64,000 bases of DNA from Bacteroidaceae bacterium (GCA_902362595.1 CABIXF010000017.1:8798-72797); one strand, 5' to 3'. Shown: positions 52,281-61,363, counted from the stretch's first letter. Notes: generated by a model not told the origin, from the letters alone. Translations and numbers: made by a program.

Positions 52281-54215
52281 ATGGGCATGAAGGGAAAAAT
52301 ATGGATAACGATGGCTTGTTTGATAGGTTTGGATGGGACACTTGTGGCTCAGTCGGCCTATCCCGGACAAAGTCAGGAGAAATTTCAGGTATCACTGGCA
52401 GTTCCAGTGGCTGCAGAATGCGTTAATTTACAGGATGTACGTTTGCTCCCTAGTCGTTTCAGGGAGAACTTGGAGCGGGATTCAGCATGGATGGTTTCGG
52501 TAGGAGTTGACCAATTGTTGCATAGTTTCCGTACCACGGCCGGTGTGTTTGCCGGGCGTGAAGGCGGATACATGACGGTAAAGAAACTGGGAGGTTGGGA
52601 GTCACTGGACTGTGAGCTGCGAGGACATATCACAGGACATTTGCTGTCTGCCTATTCGCTGATGTATGCGGCTACAGGAAGTGAAATTTTCAAGTTGAAG
52701 GGAGACAGTTTGGTAACCGGGCTGATGGAAGTGCAGAGAACGTATGCAAACGGGTACTTGAGTGCCTTCCCGGAGGAACTGATTAACCGGAATATCAGAG
52801 GGGAAAGTGTATGGGCCCCCTGGTATACCTTGCATAAGCTCTTTTCGGGTTTAATAGACCAATACATTTATGCTGATAATAGCCAGGCATTGGAGGTGGT
52901 AAAGCGGATGGGCAACTGGGCTTATGCCAAGTTGAAACCGCTGGATGAGGTCACCCGGCAGCGGATGATACGGAATGAGTTCGGCGGTATCAATGAATCG
53001 TTTTATAACCTGTATGCCCTGACAGGAGATGAACGTGATCGCTGGTTGGCCAGATTCTTTTACCACAATGAAGTGATTGACCCCTTGAAGGAGGGACGGG
53101 ACGACCTGGGGACGAAGCACACCAATACTTTTATTCCGAAGGTCCTGGCCGAAGCTCGCAATTATGAACTTTCGGGTGCGCAAGACAGCCGGGCATTGAG
53201 TGAGTTTTTCTGGCATACGATGGTCGCACATCACGCGTTTGCTCCAGGATGTAGCAGCGACAAGGAGCATTATTTTGATACGAAGCAGTTCTCCAGACAC
53301 TTGTCTGGCTATACCGGAGAAACCTGCTGCACGTATAACATGCTGAAGCTAAGCAAGCATTTGTTCTGCTGGACGGCTTCTCCAGAGGTAGCCGATTATT
53401 ACGAACGGGCTCTGTATAACCATATCCTGGGGCAGCAGGACCCCAAGACGGGGATGGTGGCTTATTTCCTGCCCCTGCTGTCGGGAGCACATAAGGTGTA
53501 CAGCACGCCGAACAATTCATTCTGGTGTTGTGTAGGCAGCGGTTTTGAAAGCCATGCCAAGTATGCCGAGAGCATTTATTTCCACCACCGGGAAAAGCTG
53601 TTTGTAAACCTTTTCATCCCTTCTGTCCTGAACTGGCGGGAAAAAGGAATTATGCTTCGTCAGGAGACCAGGTTCCCGGAGGAGGAGACCACCCGGCTGT
53701 ATGTCGGGGCGGAACGGCCCGTCCGTGCGGAAATCTGTCTGCGCTATCCTTCATGGAGCGGGAAAGTGAGGGTGACGGTAAATGGGAAAAAGGTGAAAGT
53801 GCCTCATCGGCCAGGTTCCTATATCGTGTTGGACAGAGAATGGCGGCAGGGTGACCGCATAGAAGTGACGTACTCCATGTCTTTCTCGCTGGAGACGACT
53901 CCTGACGATGCCGGCCGTGCAGCACTGTGCTACGGTCCGGTGGTCATGGCTGGAGAACTGGGGACGGAAGGTATGCAGAATCCTGCTCCTTATTCCGACC
54001 CGTCGAAGTACAACGACTACTATACCTACGATTACCATATACCGGAGGGACTGCCCGTAGACTTGGAGGTGGAAGGGACTCATTGGGAGAAGAACCTCCG
54101 GAGAACAGGAAAAGGGCTGACCTTTGAAACGAAAGAGGGAGTGAAAATAGCCCCTTTGTACGACGTTCACCGGCAGCGGTATGTGGTATATTGGAACCTG
54201 AAGAAGAAAAAATAG
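52281..54215 (+). CDS. GH127/DUF1680-type beta-L-arabinofuranosidase
   Basis: A 644-residue exported glycosidase (signal KIWITMACLIGLDGTLVAQ). GH127-family signatures include VRLLPSRFRENLERDSAWM, GGWESLDCELRGHITGHLLSA and GGINESFYNLYALTG. The zinc/catalytic residues occur as GETCC (E347, C349, C350) and WCCVGSG (C416, C417). This spacing matches the E/C/C/C site of the characterised enzyme HypBA1. It releases beta-L-arabinofuranose, which the adjacent araA/B/D genes would use. The related family GH146 is an alternative. The gene is visibly more GC-rich than the PUL genes before it. Confidence 0.88.
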   Translation: MGMKGKIWITMACLIGLDGTLVAQSAYPGQSQEKFQVSLAVPVAAECVNLQDVRLLPSRFRENLERDSAWMVSVGVDQLLHSFRTTAGVFAGREGGYMTVKKLGGWESLDCELRGHITGHLLSAYSLMYAATGSEIFKLKGDSLVTGLMEVQRTYANGYLSAFPEELINRNIRGESVWAPWYTLHKLFSGLIDQYIYADNSQALEVVKRMGNWAYAKLKPLDEVTRQRMIRNEFGGINESFYNLYALTGDERDRWLARFFYHNEVIDPLKEGRDDLGTKHTNTFIPKVLAEARNYELSGAQDSRALSEFFWHTMVAHHAFAPGCSSDKEHYFDTKQFSRHLSGYTGETCCTYNMLKLSKHLFCWTASPEVADYYERALYNHILGQQDPKTGMVAYFLPLLSGAHKVYSTPNNSFWCCVGSGFESHAKYAESIYFHHREKLFVNLFIPSVLNWREKGIMLRQETRFPEEETTRLYVGAERPVRAEICLRYPSWSGKVRVTVNGKKVKVPHRPGSYIVLDREWRQGDRIEVTYSMSFSLETTPDDAGRAALCYGPVVMAGELGTEGMQNPAPYSDPSKYNDYYTYDYHIPEGLPVDLEVEGTHWEKNLRRTGKGLTFETKEGVKIAPLYDVHRQRYVVYWNLKKKK

Positions 54216-54302
54216 GTCTTTGTTTAAGTAAAAGGAGTTTCTGATACGTATGATAAAGAAACAGCGTATAATTTTGAAAGAGCAAAATAAACAAACAGAA
54301 AG

Positions 54303-56588
54303 ATGAAACGTATCGTATTACTGGCTGGCATCTTATGCAGCATGGGGATGGGATATGCCCAGAAACTGAAACATCCGGATTTGCTTTACACTTCAGAACG
54401 GATTGAACTGGTGAAGCAACGCATCGGGCAGGAGGAACGGATATCTTCTGCCTGGAATGAGATAAGACAGACCGCAGAGAAGGAATTGAAAGGAAACAGT
54501 CTGAACAAGGCCGATTACCTTTCACTTGCTTATCTGATGACGGGCGACAAGGCGTATGCCGACAAGTTGAAGGAAATCTTGTGCAAGGCCATCGAAGCCG
54601 ACAACTGGGGCAGCGCGGAGATGCTGGCCCGCAAGCCGGCGTGGCGCAGTGACCTGTCGCTGGCACACAAGGCCTATCTGTCGGCGATAGCCTACGACGC
54701 GGTATACAATGACTTGTCGGCTGCGGAACGGAAAAAGATTGCCAAAGAATTGTACAGGCTGGGAGTGGAGCCTTTGTTGGGAGACTGGCTGCTGGAACCC
54801 ACCCGTATCCATTCGCTGAACTCCATGGGGCACAACTGGTGGACGTCGTGTGTCTGCATGGGGGGAATCTTGGCATTGAGTTTGCAGAATGAACTTCCGG
54901 AAGCAAAAGAAGGGGCGCAGGCCGTGTACGAATACCTTCCGGAGTGGTTCACTTTTGCGGGCGATGTCTTGCAGCAGAAGGCCAAGACCTTTGATGACGC
55001 CGGCGGAATGTATGAGAGTCTGAATTATGCCAATTTCGGTATACAGGAGGCCCTGCAGTTTTATGTGGCATGGAAGAATGTGCACCCGGGTGCGACCTTG
55101 CCCGACATACCGCAACTGCAGAACCTCTCCAGCTTTTTCGTCCATGTCTGCTATCCGCGTACGGGAATGTTGTATAGCATCAACTTTGGCGACAGTCACA
55201 AGAACATCTCGGCCGAAAGCAGTCTGATGCTACTGTATGCACTGGGCGTGAAAGACAAGGATATGTTGTGGTACATGAAGCAGGTGGAGCAGGGACAGCA
55301 TCGCGACGGCTATTTCCTGAATCGTCCGATGGGTTTTCTTTACACGCCGGAACTGAATCAGGCTCCTGAGACGCCCGACTTGAAGTTGTCGCAGTTGTTC
55401 TCCGATTTCGGATGGGCCACTATGCGTACGTCGTGGAAGAAGGATGCTACGATGCTGGCCGTAAAGAGCGGGCATACCTGGAACCATTCGCACGCCGATG
55501 CCAACTCATTCATCTTGTTCCACAAGGGAGTGGACATCATCAAGGACGCCGGAAACTGCTGGTATCCGAATCCGGCTTACCGCAATTATTTCTTCCAGAG
55601 CCAGGCGCACAATGTGGTGCTTTTCAACGGACAGGGACAGAGCCGCGAGCAGCAGTATCACGGGTCTACCTTGAGAGGGTATCTGTATCATCTGCTCGAC
55701 GGAGGAAACATCCGTTACCTGTTGGCCAATGGAACAGGACCGGTGTCGGATAATTTCAGCCGGAATTTCCGTCACTTCCTTTGGATGGACAACGTGATTT
55801 ACATGATTGACGACTTGAAAACGCATCGCAGCGGAGAGTTTGAATGGTTGTGGCATCCGGGAGGTACATGGAAAAAGAACGGGGCTGACGTGACGATTAC
55901 GAACGGGGAATCTTCGGTGGTGGTACGGCCGTTGTATCCCCGATTGCTGGCTCTTTCGGATTTTGTGCATGATTATCCCGACGACTTGTACTGGGAGGAA
56001 ATTACGGCACCTACGGAGGACCTGAAAGGAACGGAGAAATATTATTCTTTCCATTTGCCGGGTGAATTCAAGCAGGTAAAAGGGCTTACGGCCATTATTC
56101 TGAAAGACAGTGTGGGGCAGAAAGAGCTTCCGAAGATGGAACGCCGGGAAGGAAAGGACTGGATTGGGTTGCGGGTCACTTATCAAGGAAAGGTGACCGA
56201 CCTGTATATCAACCAATTGGCCGACGGACGGCTGATGCACAGTAATTCCTGGATTGAAGCCGACGGATGGTCGACGGATGCGTATCTGTTTGCCGTTACC
56301 TATCCGGAAGGTACGGATCCGGCAGACTCGAAGGAAACGTTTATGGCATACGGCAGCGCCCTTCGGCGGGGACAGACTTCCTATTTCTCCTCGTTGTCCA
56401 AATTGTTCTATATTCGGAAAGATACCGGTAACAAAGTGGAAGTTTGGATGGATGGACAGCCGAATATGCATGCTCATTTCCGTTCCGTAAAACGCCCGGA
56501 ACAACTGACGGTGAACGGTCAGCGCGTGCAGGTGGATTACAAGCAGGGCGGAATTACGGTGAGATGTAAAAAAACAATGAAACAATGA
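54303..56588 (+). CDS. Heparinase II/III-type polysaccharide lyase
   Basis: A 761-residue exported enzyme (signal MKRIVLLAGILCSMGMGYAQ). The N-terminal half is an (alpha/alpha) toroid with HSLNSMGHNWWTSC and DDAGGMYESLNYANFG. The C-terminal half is a beta-sandwich heparinase II/III domain with HSHADANSFIL (about residues 395-405, metal-site histidines). It cleaves uronic-acid-containing polysaccharides by beta-elimination; the precise family (PL15, PL35 or other) cannot be fixed here. Its stop overlaps the start of the next gene by 4 nt. Confidence 0.82.
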   Translation: MKRIVLLAGILCSMGMGYAQKLKHPDLLYTSERIELVKQRIGQEERISSAWNEIRQTAEKELKGNSLNKADYLSLAYLMTGDKAYADKLKEILCKAIEADNWGSAEMLARKPAWRSDLSLAHKAYLSAIAYDAVYNDLSAAERKKIAKELYRLGVEPLLGDWLLEPTRIHSLNSMGHNWWTSCVCMGGILALSLQNELPEAKEGAQAVYEYLPEWFTFAGDVLQQKAKTFDDAGGMYESLNYANFGIQEALQFYVAWKNVHPGATLPDIPQLQNLSSFFVHVCYPRTGMLYSINFGDSHKNISAESSLMLLYALGVKDKDMLWYMKQVEQGQHRDGYFLNRPMGFLYTPELNQAPETPDLKLSQLFSDFGWATMRTSWKKDATMLAVKSGHTWNHSHADANSFILFHKGVDIIKDAGNCWYPNPAYRNYFFQSQAHNVVLFNGQGQSREQQYHGSTLRGYLYHLLDGGNIRYLLANGTGPVSDNFSRNFRHFLWMDNVIYMIDDLKTHRSGEFEWLWHPGGTWKKNGADVTITNGESSVVVRPLYPRLLALSDFVHDYPDDLYWEEITAPTEDLKGTEKYYSFHLPGEFKQVKGLTAIILKDSVGQKELPKMERREGKDWIGLRVTYQGKVTDLYINQLADGRLMHSNSWIEADGWSTDAYLFAVTYPEGTDPADSKETFMAYGSALRRGQTSYFSSLSKLFYIRKDTGNKVEVWMDGQPNMHAHFRSVKRPEQLTVNGQRVQVDYKQGGITVRCKKTMKQ

Positions 56589-58183
56589 AAAAGAGTCTGT
56601 GGATAGGGTGGCTTGCGCTGCTGTGTGTGCAGGCCGTGTGTGCCGGTGAGTGGCAATGGGCCGTCACCTTGAAAGGAATAGTGTCGGAAGAAACGCATAA
56701 GGAGCCGGAAGCTTTTTTGTGGATTCCTGAAAAATGCGAACGCTTGTCGGCGGTGGTATGGAGCCAGCAGAACATGACGGAAGAGACTTTGTTTGAGATG
56801 CCTTCCTTCCGCGACTCGCTGGCGGACATGAATGTCGGACTGGTGTGGGTGGCTCCCGGCATCGACCAGCAGTGGGATGTGCGGAAAGGATTGCAGAAAG
56901 TGTTTCACCAGATGATGAACGATTTGGCGGAAGTGAGCGGATATACGGAATTGCGTGAGGTGCCTGTGATTCCGCTCGGCCATTCGGCCATGGCCACTTT
57001 CCCGTGGAACTTTGCCGCTTGGAATCCGAAACGGACCCTGGCTGTGATTTCTTACCATGGAGATGCGCCGCGTACGAACTTATGTGGCTATGGCCGGGAA
57101 AACCTGGAGTGGGGACGGACACGGAACATCGACGGCATTCCCGGACTGATGATTGAAGGAGAGTATGAATGGTGGGAAGCGAGGGTGAACCCGGCACTGG
57201 CTTTCCGGATGATGTATCCCGAGAGTTGCATCTCTTTTCTTTGTGATACGGGCAGGGGACATTTTGACGTATCGGAACAGACGGCCCGTTACATTGCTAA
57301 GTTCATTCGCAAGTCATTGGCCCATCGTGTGCCAACCGATGGAGGAAAGAAATTGGTAAAAGTGAATCCGGCTGACGGCTGGCTGGTACAACGCTGGTCG
57401 CCCGATGAGCATAAAAAACGGGTGGCTCCGGCTCCGGCAAATCGCTATAAAGGAGATGTCCATGATGCGTTCTGGTATTTCGACCGGGAGATGGCGGAAC
57501 TGACAGAGCAACGTTATAAGGAGCATCAATTGAAGAAAATGCAATATCTGGGCATTTGTCAGCGTGGAAGCCTGGTGAAGTATGACCCACAACTGCATGC
57601 AGGAGTGAAGGTGAAGTTCCAGCCTGAAGCCGACGGACTGACGTTCCATCTGGGAGCCTGCTTTACCGACTCGCTCCGGCGTCGGCCGACGGACGCCCAT
57701 GCGGGAGGAAGCATCCGCTTGGAGAAAATCTGCGGACCGGTGGAACAGGTGGACGATACCACGTTTGCCGTCCGTTTCTACCGGATAGGCATGTATAATC
57801 CGCGCCGTACGACAGACATCTGGCTGCTGGCCAGTCATCCGGGTGACAAAGAGTATAAGGGTGCTGTGCAGCAGATGAACGTGCAGATTCCTTACCGTCA
57901 GACGGAGGGAAAACGGCAATGCATTCTTTTCCCGGGATTGGAAGATGTGAAAGCTGGGAGTGCTCCGGTGAAGTTGAAGGCTGTTTCCGACCGTGGTCTT
58001 CCGGTACATTATTACGTGAAAGAAGGTCCGGCCCGTATTCAAGGCAACGATGTGTTGGAGTTCACGTCGATTCCTCCCCGCAGCCGTTTCCCGATGAAGG
58101 TGACGGTTGTGGCATGGCAATATGGTATAGCAGGAGAAGTACAGACTGCGGAACCTGTGGAACGCAGTTTTTATATTTATTGA
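56585..58183 (+). CDS. Exported alpha/beta-hydrolase-like protein with C-terminal beta domain, unassigned
   Basis: A 532-residue protein with the signal peptide MKKSLWIGWLALLCVQAVCA. Residues 25-245 have an alpha/beta-hydrolase-like core with the motif GHSAM (G132-H133-S134) and a late histidine in GRGHFDV, which would suit an esterase triad. Residues 260-532 are beta-rich and unlike any family I recognise. It could remove acyl esters from the glycan, but this is inference. It is translationally coupled to the lyase gene by a 4-nt overlap and is the last gene of the PUL. Confidence 0.7.
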   Translation: MKKSLWIGWLALLCVQAVCAGEWQWAVTLKGIVSEETHKEPEAFLWIPEKCERLSAVVWSQQNMTEETLFEMPSFRDSLADMNVGLVWVAPGIDQQWDVRKGLQKVFHQMMNDLAEVSGYTELREVPVIPLGHSAMATFPWNFAAWNPKRTLAVISYHGDAPRTNLCGYGRENLEWGRTRNIDGIPGLMIEGEYEWWEARVNPALAFRMMYPESCISFLCDTGRGHFDVSEQTARYIAKFIRKSLAHRVPTDGGKKLVKVNPADGWLVQRWSPDEHKKRVAPAPANRYKGDVHDAFWYFDREMAELTEQRYKEHQLKKMQYLGICQRGSLVKYDPQLHAGVKVKFQPEADGLTFHLGACFTDSLRRRPTDAHAGGSIRLEKICGPVEQVDDTTFAVRFYRIGMYNPRRTTDIWLLASHPGDKEYKGAVQQMNVQIPYRQTEGKRQCILFPGLEDVKAGSAPVKLKAVSDRGLPVHYYVKEGPARIQGNDVLEFTSIPPRSRFPMKVTVVAWQYGIAGEVQTAEPVERSFYIY

Positions 58184-58201
58184 TGAACTTTATTATGAAG
58201 A

Positions 58202-58232
58202 AAAAGCCCTGGAAAACAGGGCTTTTATTTTT
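58202..58232. terminator. Bidirectional intrinsic terminator at the PUL end
   Basis: AAAAGCCCTG at 58202-58211 pairs with CAGGGCTTTT at 58217-58226, with a 5-nt loop and T/A tracts on both sides. It ends the PUL operon and the convergent OmpA-type gene. Confidence 0.9.
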
Positions 58233-59046
58233 GTAGCATTTGAAATAGTTTGTCTAACTTGGGAGCCATGATAATTTCTGTACGTCGGTTCTTTGCACGT
58301 CCTTCTGCACTTTCATTGTCGGCAACAGGCATGAATTCGCCCCGACCACAGGGTTGTATTTGGAGTGGGTTGACTTGGTATTTCTCAATCAGAATGCGTA
58401 CTACGGAGGTTGCTCTTATCACACTCAGGTCCCAGTTGTCTTTAAATTGGGAAGTATGAATCGGTTTGTTGTCGGTGTGTCCCTCGATATACACATCTAT
58501 TTCCGTCTGTTTGTTCAGGACCTCTGCTAGTTTTCCTAAAGCTTCTTCACCTCGTTTGTCTAGTTTGGCACTTCCTGATTGGAACAAAAGTTTGTCAGAC
58601 ATTGCTACGTATACTTTTCCGTTTTGTTCGCGTACGGTTAGTTCGTCGCTAGTGAATCCCAGTAGGGCGTCTTTCACACTGTTGAGCAGATTTTGCACTT
58701 TTGCATTTTGCTGATCAATCATACCTTGTAGGTCTTGAATGGTCTGGAGTTTTTCTCCTAATAGTGCATTCAACTTTTCCTGTTCACTCATGTTGCTTGT
58801 CAACAGTTGTTGGTAGTGGCGGATGGAGTTTGCTTTTTTGGTTGTATCTTGTTGCAAATAATCGATTTCTCCGCGCATTTTCTCCATTTCATTGTGACAT
58901 TCATTTAATTGTCCTTGTAAATTGTCGCCTCTGGAGAGAGCTTCGATTCTTCCATTTTCAGCGATAAGGAATTTTTTTTTGGTAACGCACGAAGTACTGC
59001 TTACAATTAACAGTCCAGTCAGTGCAATAAAGGGAATCTTTTTCAT
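58225..59046 (-). CDS. OmpA-family lipoprotein
   Basis: A 273-residue outer-membrane lipoprotein (lipobox VSSTSCVTKKK). A heptad-rich coiled-coil (about residues 35-120) is followed by an OmpA peptidoglycan-binding domain (VYIEGHTDNKPIHTSQFKDNWDLSVIRATSVV; GRGEFMPVADNESAEGRAKNRRTEI). It probably links the outer membrane to peptidoglycan. It is a single gene; a -7-like TATCTTTG lies at 59065-59072 on the minus strand. Confidence 0.92.
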   Translation of the reverse strand: MKKIPFIALTGLLIVSSTSCVTKKKFLIAENGRIEALSRGDNLQGQLNECHNEMEKMRGEIDYLQQDTTKKANSIRHYQQLLTSNMSEQEKLNALLGEKLQTIQDLQGMIDQQNAKVQNLLNSVKDALLGFTSDELTVREQNGKVYVAMSDKLLFQSGSAKLDKRGEEALGKLAEVLNKQTEIDVYIEGHTDNKPIHTSQFKDNWDLSVIRATSVVRILIEKYQVNPLQIQPCGRGEFMPVADNESAEGRAKNRRTEIIMAPKLDKLFQMLQK

Positions 59047-59064
59047 TGCTTCGTAATTTTTTTA

Positions 59065-59072
59065 CAAAGATA
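59065..59072 (-). promoter_or_regulatory. Candidate -7 box of the OmpA-type gene
   Basis: TATCTTTG on the minus strand, 18 nt before the ATG at 59046. No clear -33 element at the usual distance. Confidence 0.45.
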
Positions 59073-59211
59073 CATGACTTTATGGGTTTTTGTAATATTG
59101 GAGCAAATTTTATCCACATAATTTATACAGAAGTGTGGCCTGAAATGAAAAAGAGAATGAGAAATGATAAGTTTCTCTTTTAAATTCTATGTATAACTAA
59201 GTGTGTTCTAT

Positions 59212-59311
59212 GGTAGCTTTGTAAAACTGATTACTCTTTTAGGAATACGATGTTTAACTAGTCAACTTAGTCAGGTATTAATCTTCAAACTGACAACTAG
59301 TTTCAGTACAC
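59212..59311. repeat. Inverted copy of the IS end (about 100 bp)
   Basis: Read on the minus strand from 59311, this stretch is nearly the same as 59424-59524 read on the plus strand, with roughly 14 differences over 98 positions by eye. It shares GTGTACTGAAA at the tip and CTGACTAAGTTGAC inside. It is either a remnant of a second IS copy facing the first, or one arm of a palindromic element that encloses the repeat array at 59338-59419. Confidence 0.8.
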
Positions 59312-59337
59312 TTTAAATCTTGTAAAGTCTGTCTGAA

Positions 59338-59419
59338 AAACGCTTCGACGTTTGTGTTGAAACGCCTAAACGTTTTCCTTGAAACGTCGAAGCGTTTTGT
59401 CTTAAACGTCTAAGTGTTT
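59338..59419. repeat. Array of four 22-bp tandem repeats (AAACG-N6-CGTTT family)
   Basis: Units start at 59338, 59360, 59382 and 59404, again an exact 22-nt period. They share the 16-mer AAACG-N6-CGTTT with the array at 26144-26269 (the last ends TGTTT). The unit at 59382 is identical to the unit at 26210, and the unit at 59338 is its inverted copy. The array lies between two inverted IS ends. A further unit, AAACGCCTAAGCGTTT, lies at 60925-60940, on the far side of the IS. Confidence 0.9.
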
Positions 59420-59624
59420 TGAGGTGTACTGAAAATAGTTGTCAGTTTGAAGATTAATACCTGACTAAGTTGACGGGTTAAACATTAAATTCCTAAAAAG
59501 GTTGTCAGTTCTGCAAAACTACAACAAAAAAGCAATATCCACATACTTTGCTCCCTAAAAACTCATCGCTCGGGGAGCGCCGTGCGGCAAGGGGCGGTAG
59601 CACCCGTCCCGACGAGTACATCTT

Positions 59625-60482
59625 TCAATTGTACCGGCATTCCATAAGAGGGTTTTCTCCTCTGCCTGAAAAGATCTCCATAGGAGTTTTCATTCCCAGT
59701 GCCCTGTGCGGTCTGGCGTTGTTGTACATCGCTACGGATTTACTGACGGCTTCCTCCGCCTGACGGAAGTCCATATCGCCTTCATTGAAGAGCCATCCGT
59801 TCTTCAGGGTATTGTTCATCCTCTCGGCCAGGGCATTGTGAAGCGGGTCTCCCGTCTGGGTCATACTGATCCTGATACCTTGTGAAAGCAGCAGGTTCGT
59901 GTACTCCCTCGAGGCATACTGCACGCCGCGGTCAGAGTGGTGTATCATGCCCTCCGTACTGATTCCGTATGCACGATAGGTCTCCAGAGCCATGCACATG
60001 GCTTTCAGCGGCCCCTCCGCATCCAGACTCCTGCTCAGGCAGTATCCCACTATGTATCTGCTGTAGGCATCCGTCACCAGGGAAAGATAGGCAAACCCTT
60101 CCTTGGTGTAGATGTAGGTGATATCCGCCACCACAAGCCGGCCATTGCCCACAGGCGTGTACTTGGGCGATGTGTTTACAAGATCCCTGTACAGACGGTA
60201 GCCGTGTCTGGAATCCGTGGTACGAGGACGGTACTTTGTCCGCCTGAGCATCAGCGAGTTGGAACGGAGTACATTGTAAAACCGGTCCCGTCCTATGGTG
60301 AACTTCTCCCTGAAGTATTCCCGGCAGAGTGTGTAAAGTTCCCGGCAGCCCGCCTTGGGAAGACGTTCCTTCTGGCGGACGTACAGGCAGCTGGCAGAGA
60401 GTATGTCAGCCTCGTTTGAGACGTAATTATGCTTGTAGTATCCCTGTGCTGATATGCCAAGCAATCTGCAAAGCGGACGCAC
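59625..60482 (-). CDS. IS3-family transposase OrfB (DDE integrase core)
   Basis: A 285-residue reading from a GTG, more likely made as an OrfAB fusion by -1 frameshifting at the A-run GAAAAAAC near 60537-60544. DDE catalytic residues occur in VADITYIYT, HHSDRGVQYAS and LAERMNNTLKNGW. It has an HTH_21-type start (LCRLLGISAQGYY). It appears intact, so the element may still be active. Confidence 0.93.
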   Translation of the reverse strand: MRPLCRLLGISAQGYYKHNYVSNEADILSASCLYVRQKERLPKAGCRELYTLCREYFREKFTIGRDRFYNVLRSNSLMLRRTKYRPRTTDSRHGYRLYRDLVNTSPKYTPVGNGRLVVADITYIYTKEGFAYLSLVTDAYSRYIVGYCLSRSLDAEGPLKAMCMALETYRAYGISTEGMIHHSDRGVQYASREYTNLLLSQGIRISMTQTGDPLHNALAERMNNTLKNGWLFNEGDMDFRQAEEAVSKSVAMYNNARPHRALGMKTPMEIFSGRGENPLMECRYN

Positions 60483-60517
60483 GGGATGACGGCGTCCGAC
60501 TTGAGACAGGCCCCGGA

Positions 60518-60874
60518 TTACTTGGCATCGGAGTTTTTTCTTACCGGAATGTTATAGGTCTTTTCCGCAAGGTCGATCATGTAGTCGTAGGCGTCACGGG
60601 CCATGTTGGACTGCTTCAGCTCCACTTCCAGGGACTTGATTTTCCGCTCGAGCTCATGAATACGCTCATGAAGCTCCTGTTCGTTCTGACTTAGTTTCTT
60701 GCTCATAATGGGATTTGGTTTATCTTCCATCCCAAAGATACGAAGCCAGCGGCTAATTGTGGTACGTTTCAGACCTTTTTCGCGTTCAAATTCACTGTGG
60801 TTCTGAGAAGAAAGTATGTATTCTTCCAGATAAGACAGACATTCCGTCTTTGAATACTTTCGTTTTTTACACAT
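60518..60874 (-). CDS. IS3-family transposase OrfA
   Basis: A 118-residue protein with an N-terminal helix-turn-helix (SEFEREKGLKRTTISRWLRIFG) and a C-terminal leucine-zipper-like coiled coil (LSQNEQELHERIHELERKIKSLEVELKQ). The last codons contain the A-rich slippery site; OrfB is in the -1 frame relative to it. Confidence 0.92.
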   Translation of the reverse strand: MCKKRKYSKTECLSYLEEYILSSQNHSEFEREKGLKRTTISRWLRIFGMEDKPNPIMSKKLSQNEQELHERIHELERKIKSLEVELKQSNMARDAYDYMIDLAEKTYNIPVRKNSDAK

Positions 60875-60909
60875 GTCGCTAAATAAATTGTGTCAACTTA
60901 TTTAGTACA

Positions 60910-61363
60910 CTACAGTTTTGATTGAAACGCCTAAGCGTTTTTTCAAGTCTTCTTATGTCTTCTTTATCTCTTCTCAAGTCTTCTTTTTTCATGCTATTTC
61001 GCGTGTGAAGGAATATGTTCTCTGTACGAAGCATGTGTTTTTTACTCCGGTCTTTCAAAAAATACAGCCCGAATATAGGCAGATTTTTCCGTGGTTCGGT
61101 TACTTTTTCTCGTCGGGAACGGTTCATCAACCTGTTTTTTTTCTGTGTGGAGCCGTACGTCCCTCATGTTTTCCTAACGTGTGCATGCTTCTTCCTGTTT
61201 GTTTGTCATTATGTGCGCTCGTACGCGCCCGCGCGAAATACATAATGTAGGGCTGTTTTCTTCTATATTTGTATTCGTCAAAAAATGTCTACCTGCAACG
61301 TGTTATTTTTCAGTGGTTTATAAAAATATTCAAAAATTTCCGCAAAAAATAGTTGCTCAGGAG
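60910..61363. other. Non-coding stretch between the IS and the rRNA promoters
   Basis: It contains one isolated 22-bp-family unit at 60925-60940, then a CT-rich stretch with repeated TCTTCT/TCTTCTC words (about 60945-60990). No convincing gene follows. Short ORFs in several frames have no ribosome-binding site or recognisable product. Confidence 0.6.

Larger units (their letters stand above)
59425..60909 (-). mobile_element. IS3-family insertion sequence
   Basis: An element of about 1.49 kb bounded by related ends, TGTACTGAAAATAGTTG at 59425 and, inverted, TGTACTAAATAAGTTG ending at 60909. It contains OrfA and OrfB with a -1 frameshift arrangement. Both ends carry the IS3-type TG...CA tips. 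About 200 nt separate the OrfB stop from the left tip, with repeated GTTGTCAG/GTTGACGG motifs that could be transposase sites. No clear target duplication is visible, which fits later rearrangement. The array units on both flanks share the same 22-nt phase rule relative to their own spacers, suggesting insertion within a repeat array. Confidence 0.8.

Noticed and set aside
54303..58183. Separate operon for the last two PUL genes
   Set aside because: The gap at 54216-54302 holds no clear terminator or promoter, so I keep them in the PUL.
59548..59763. GC-rich 71-codon plus-strand ORF at the IS end
   Set aside because: Antisense to OrfB and its 3' region; the GC-rich stretch is better explained as a structured end of the IS.
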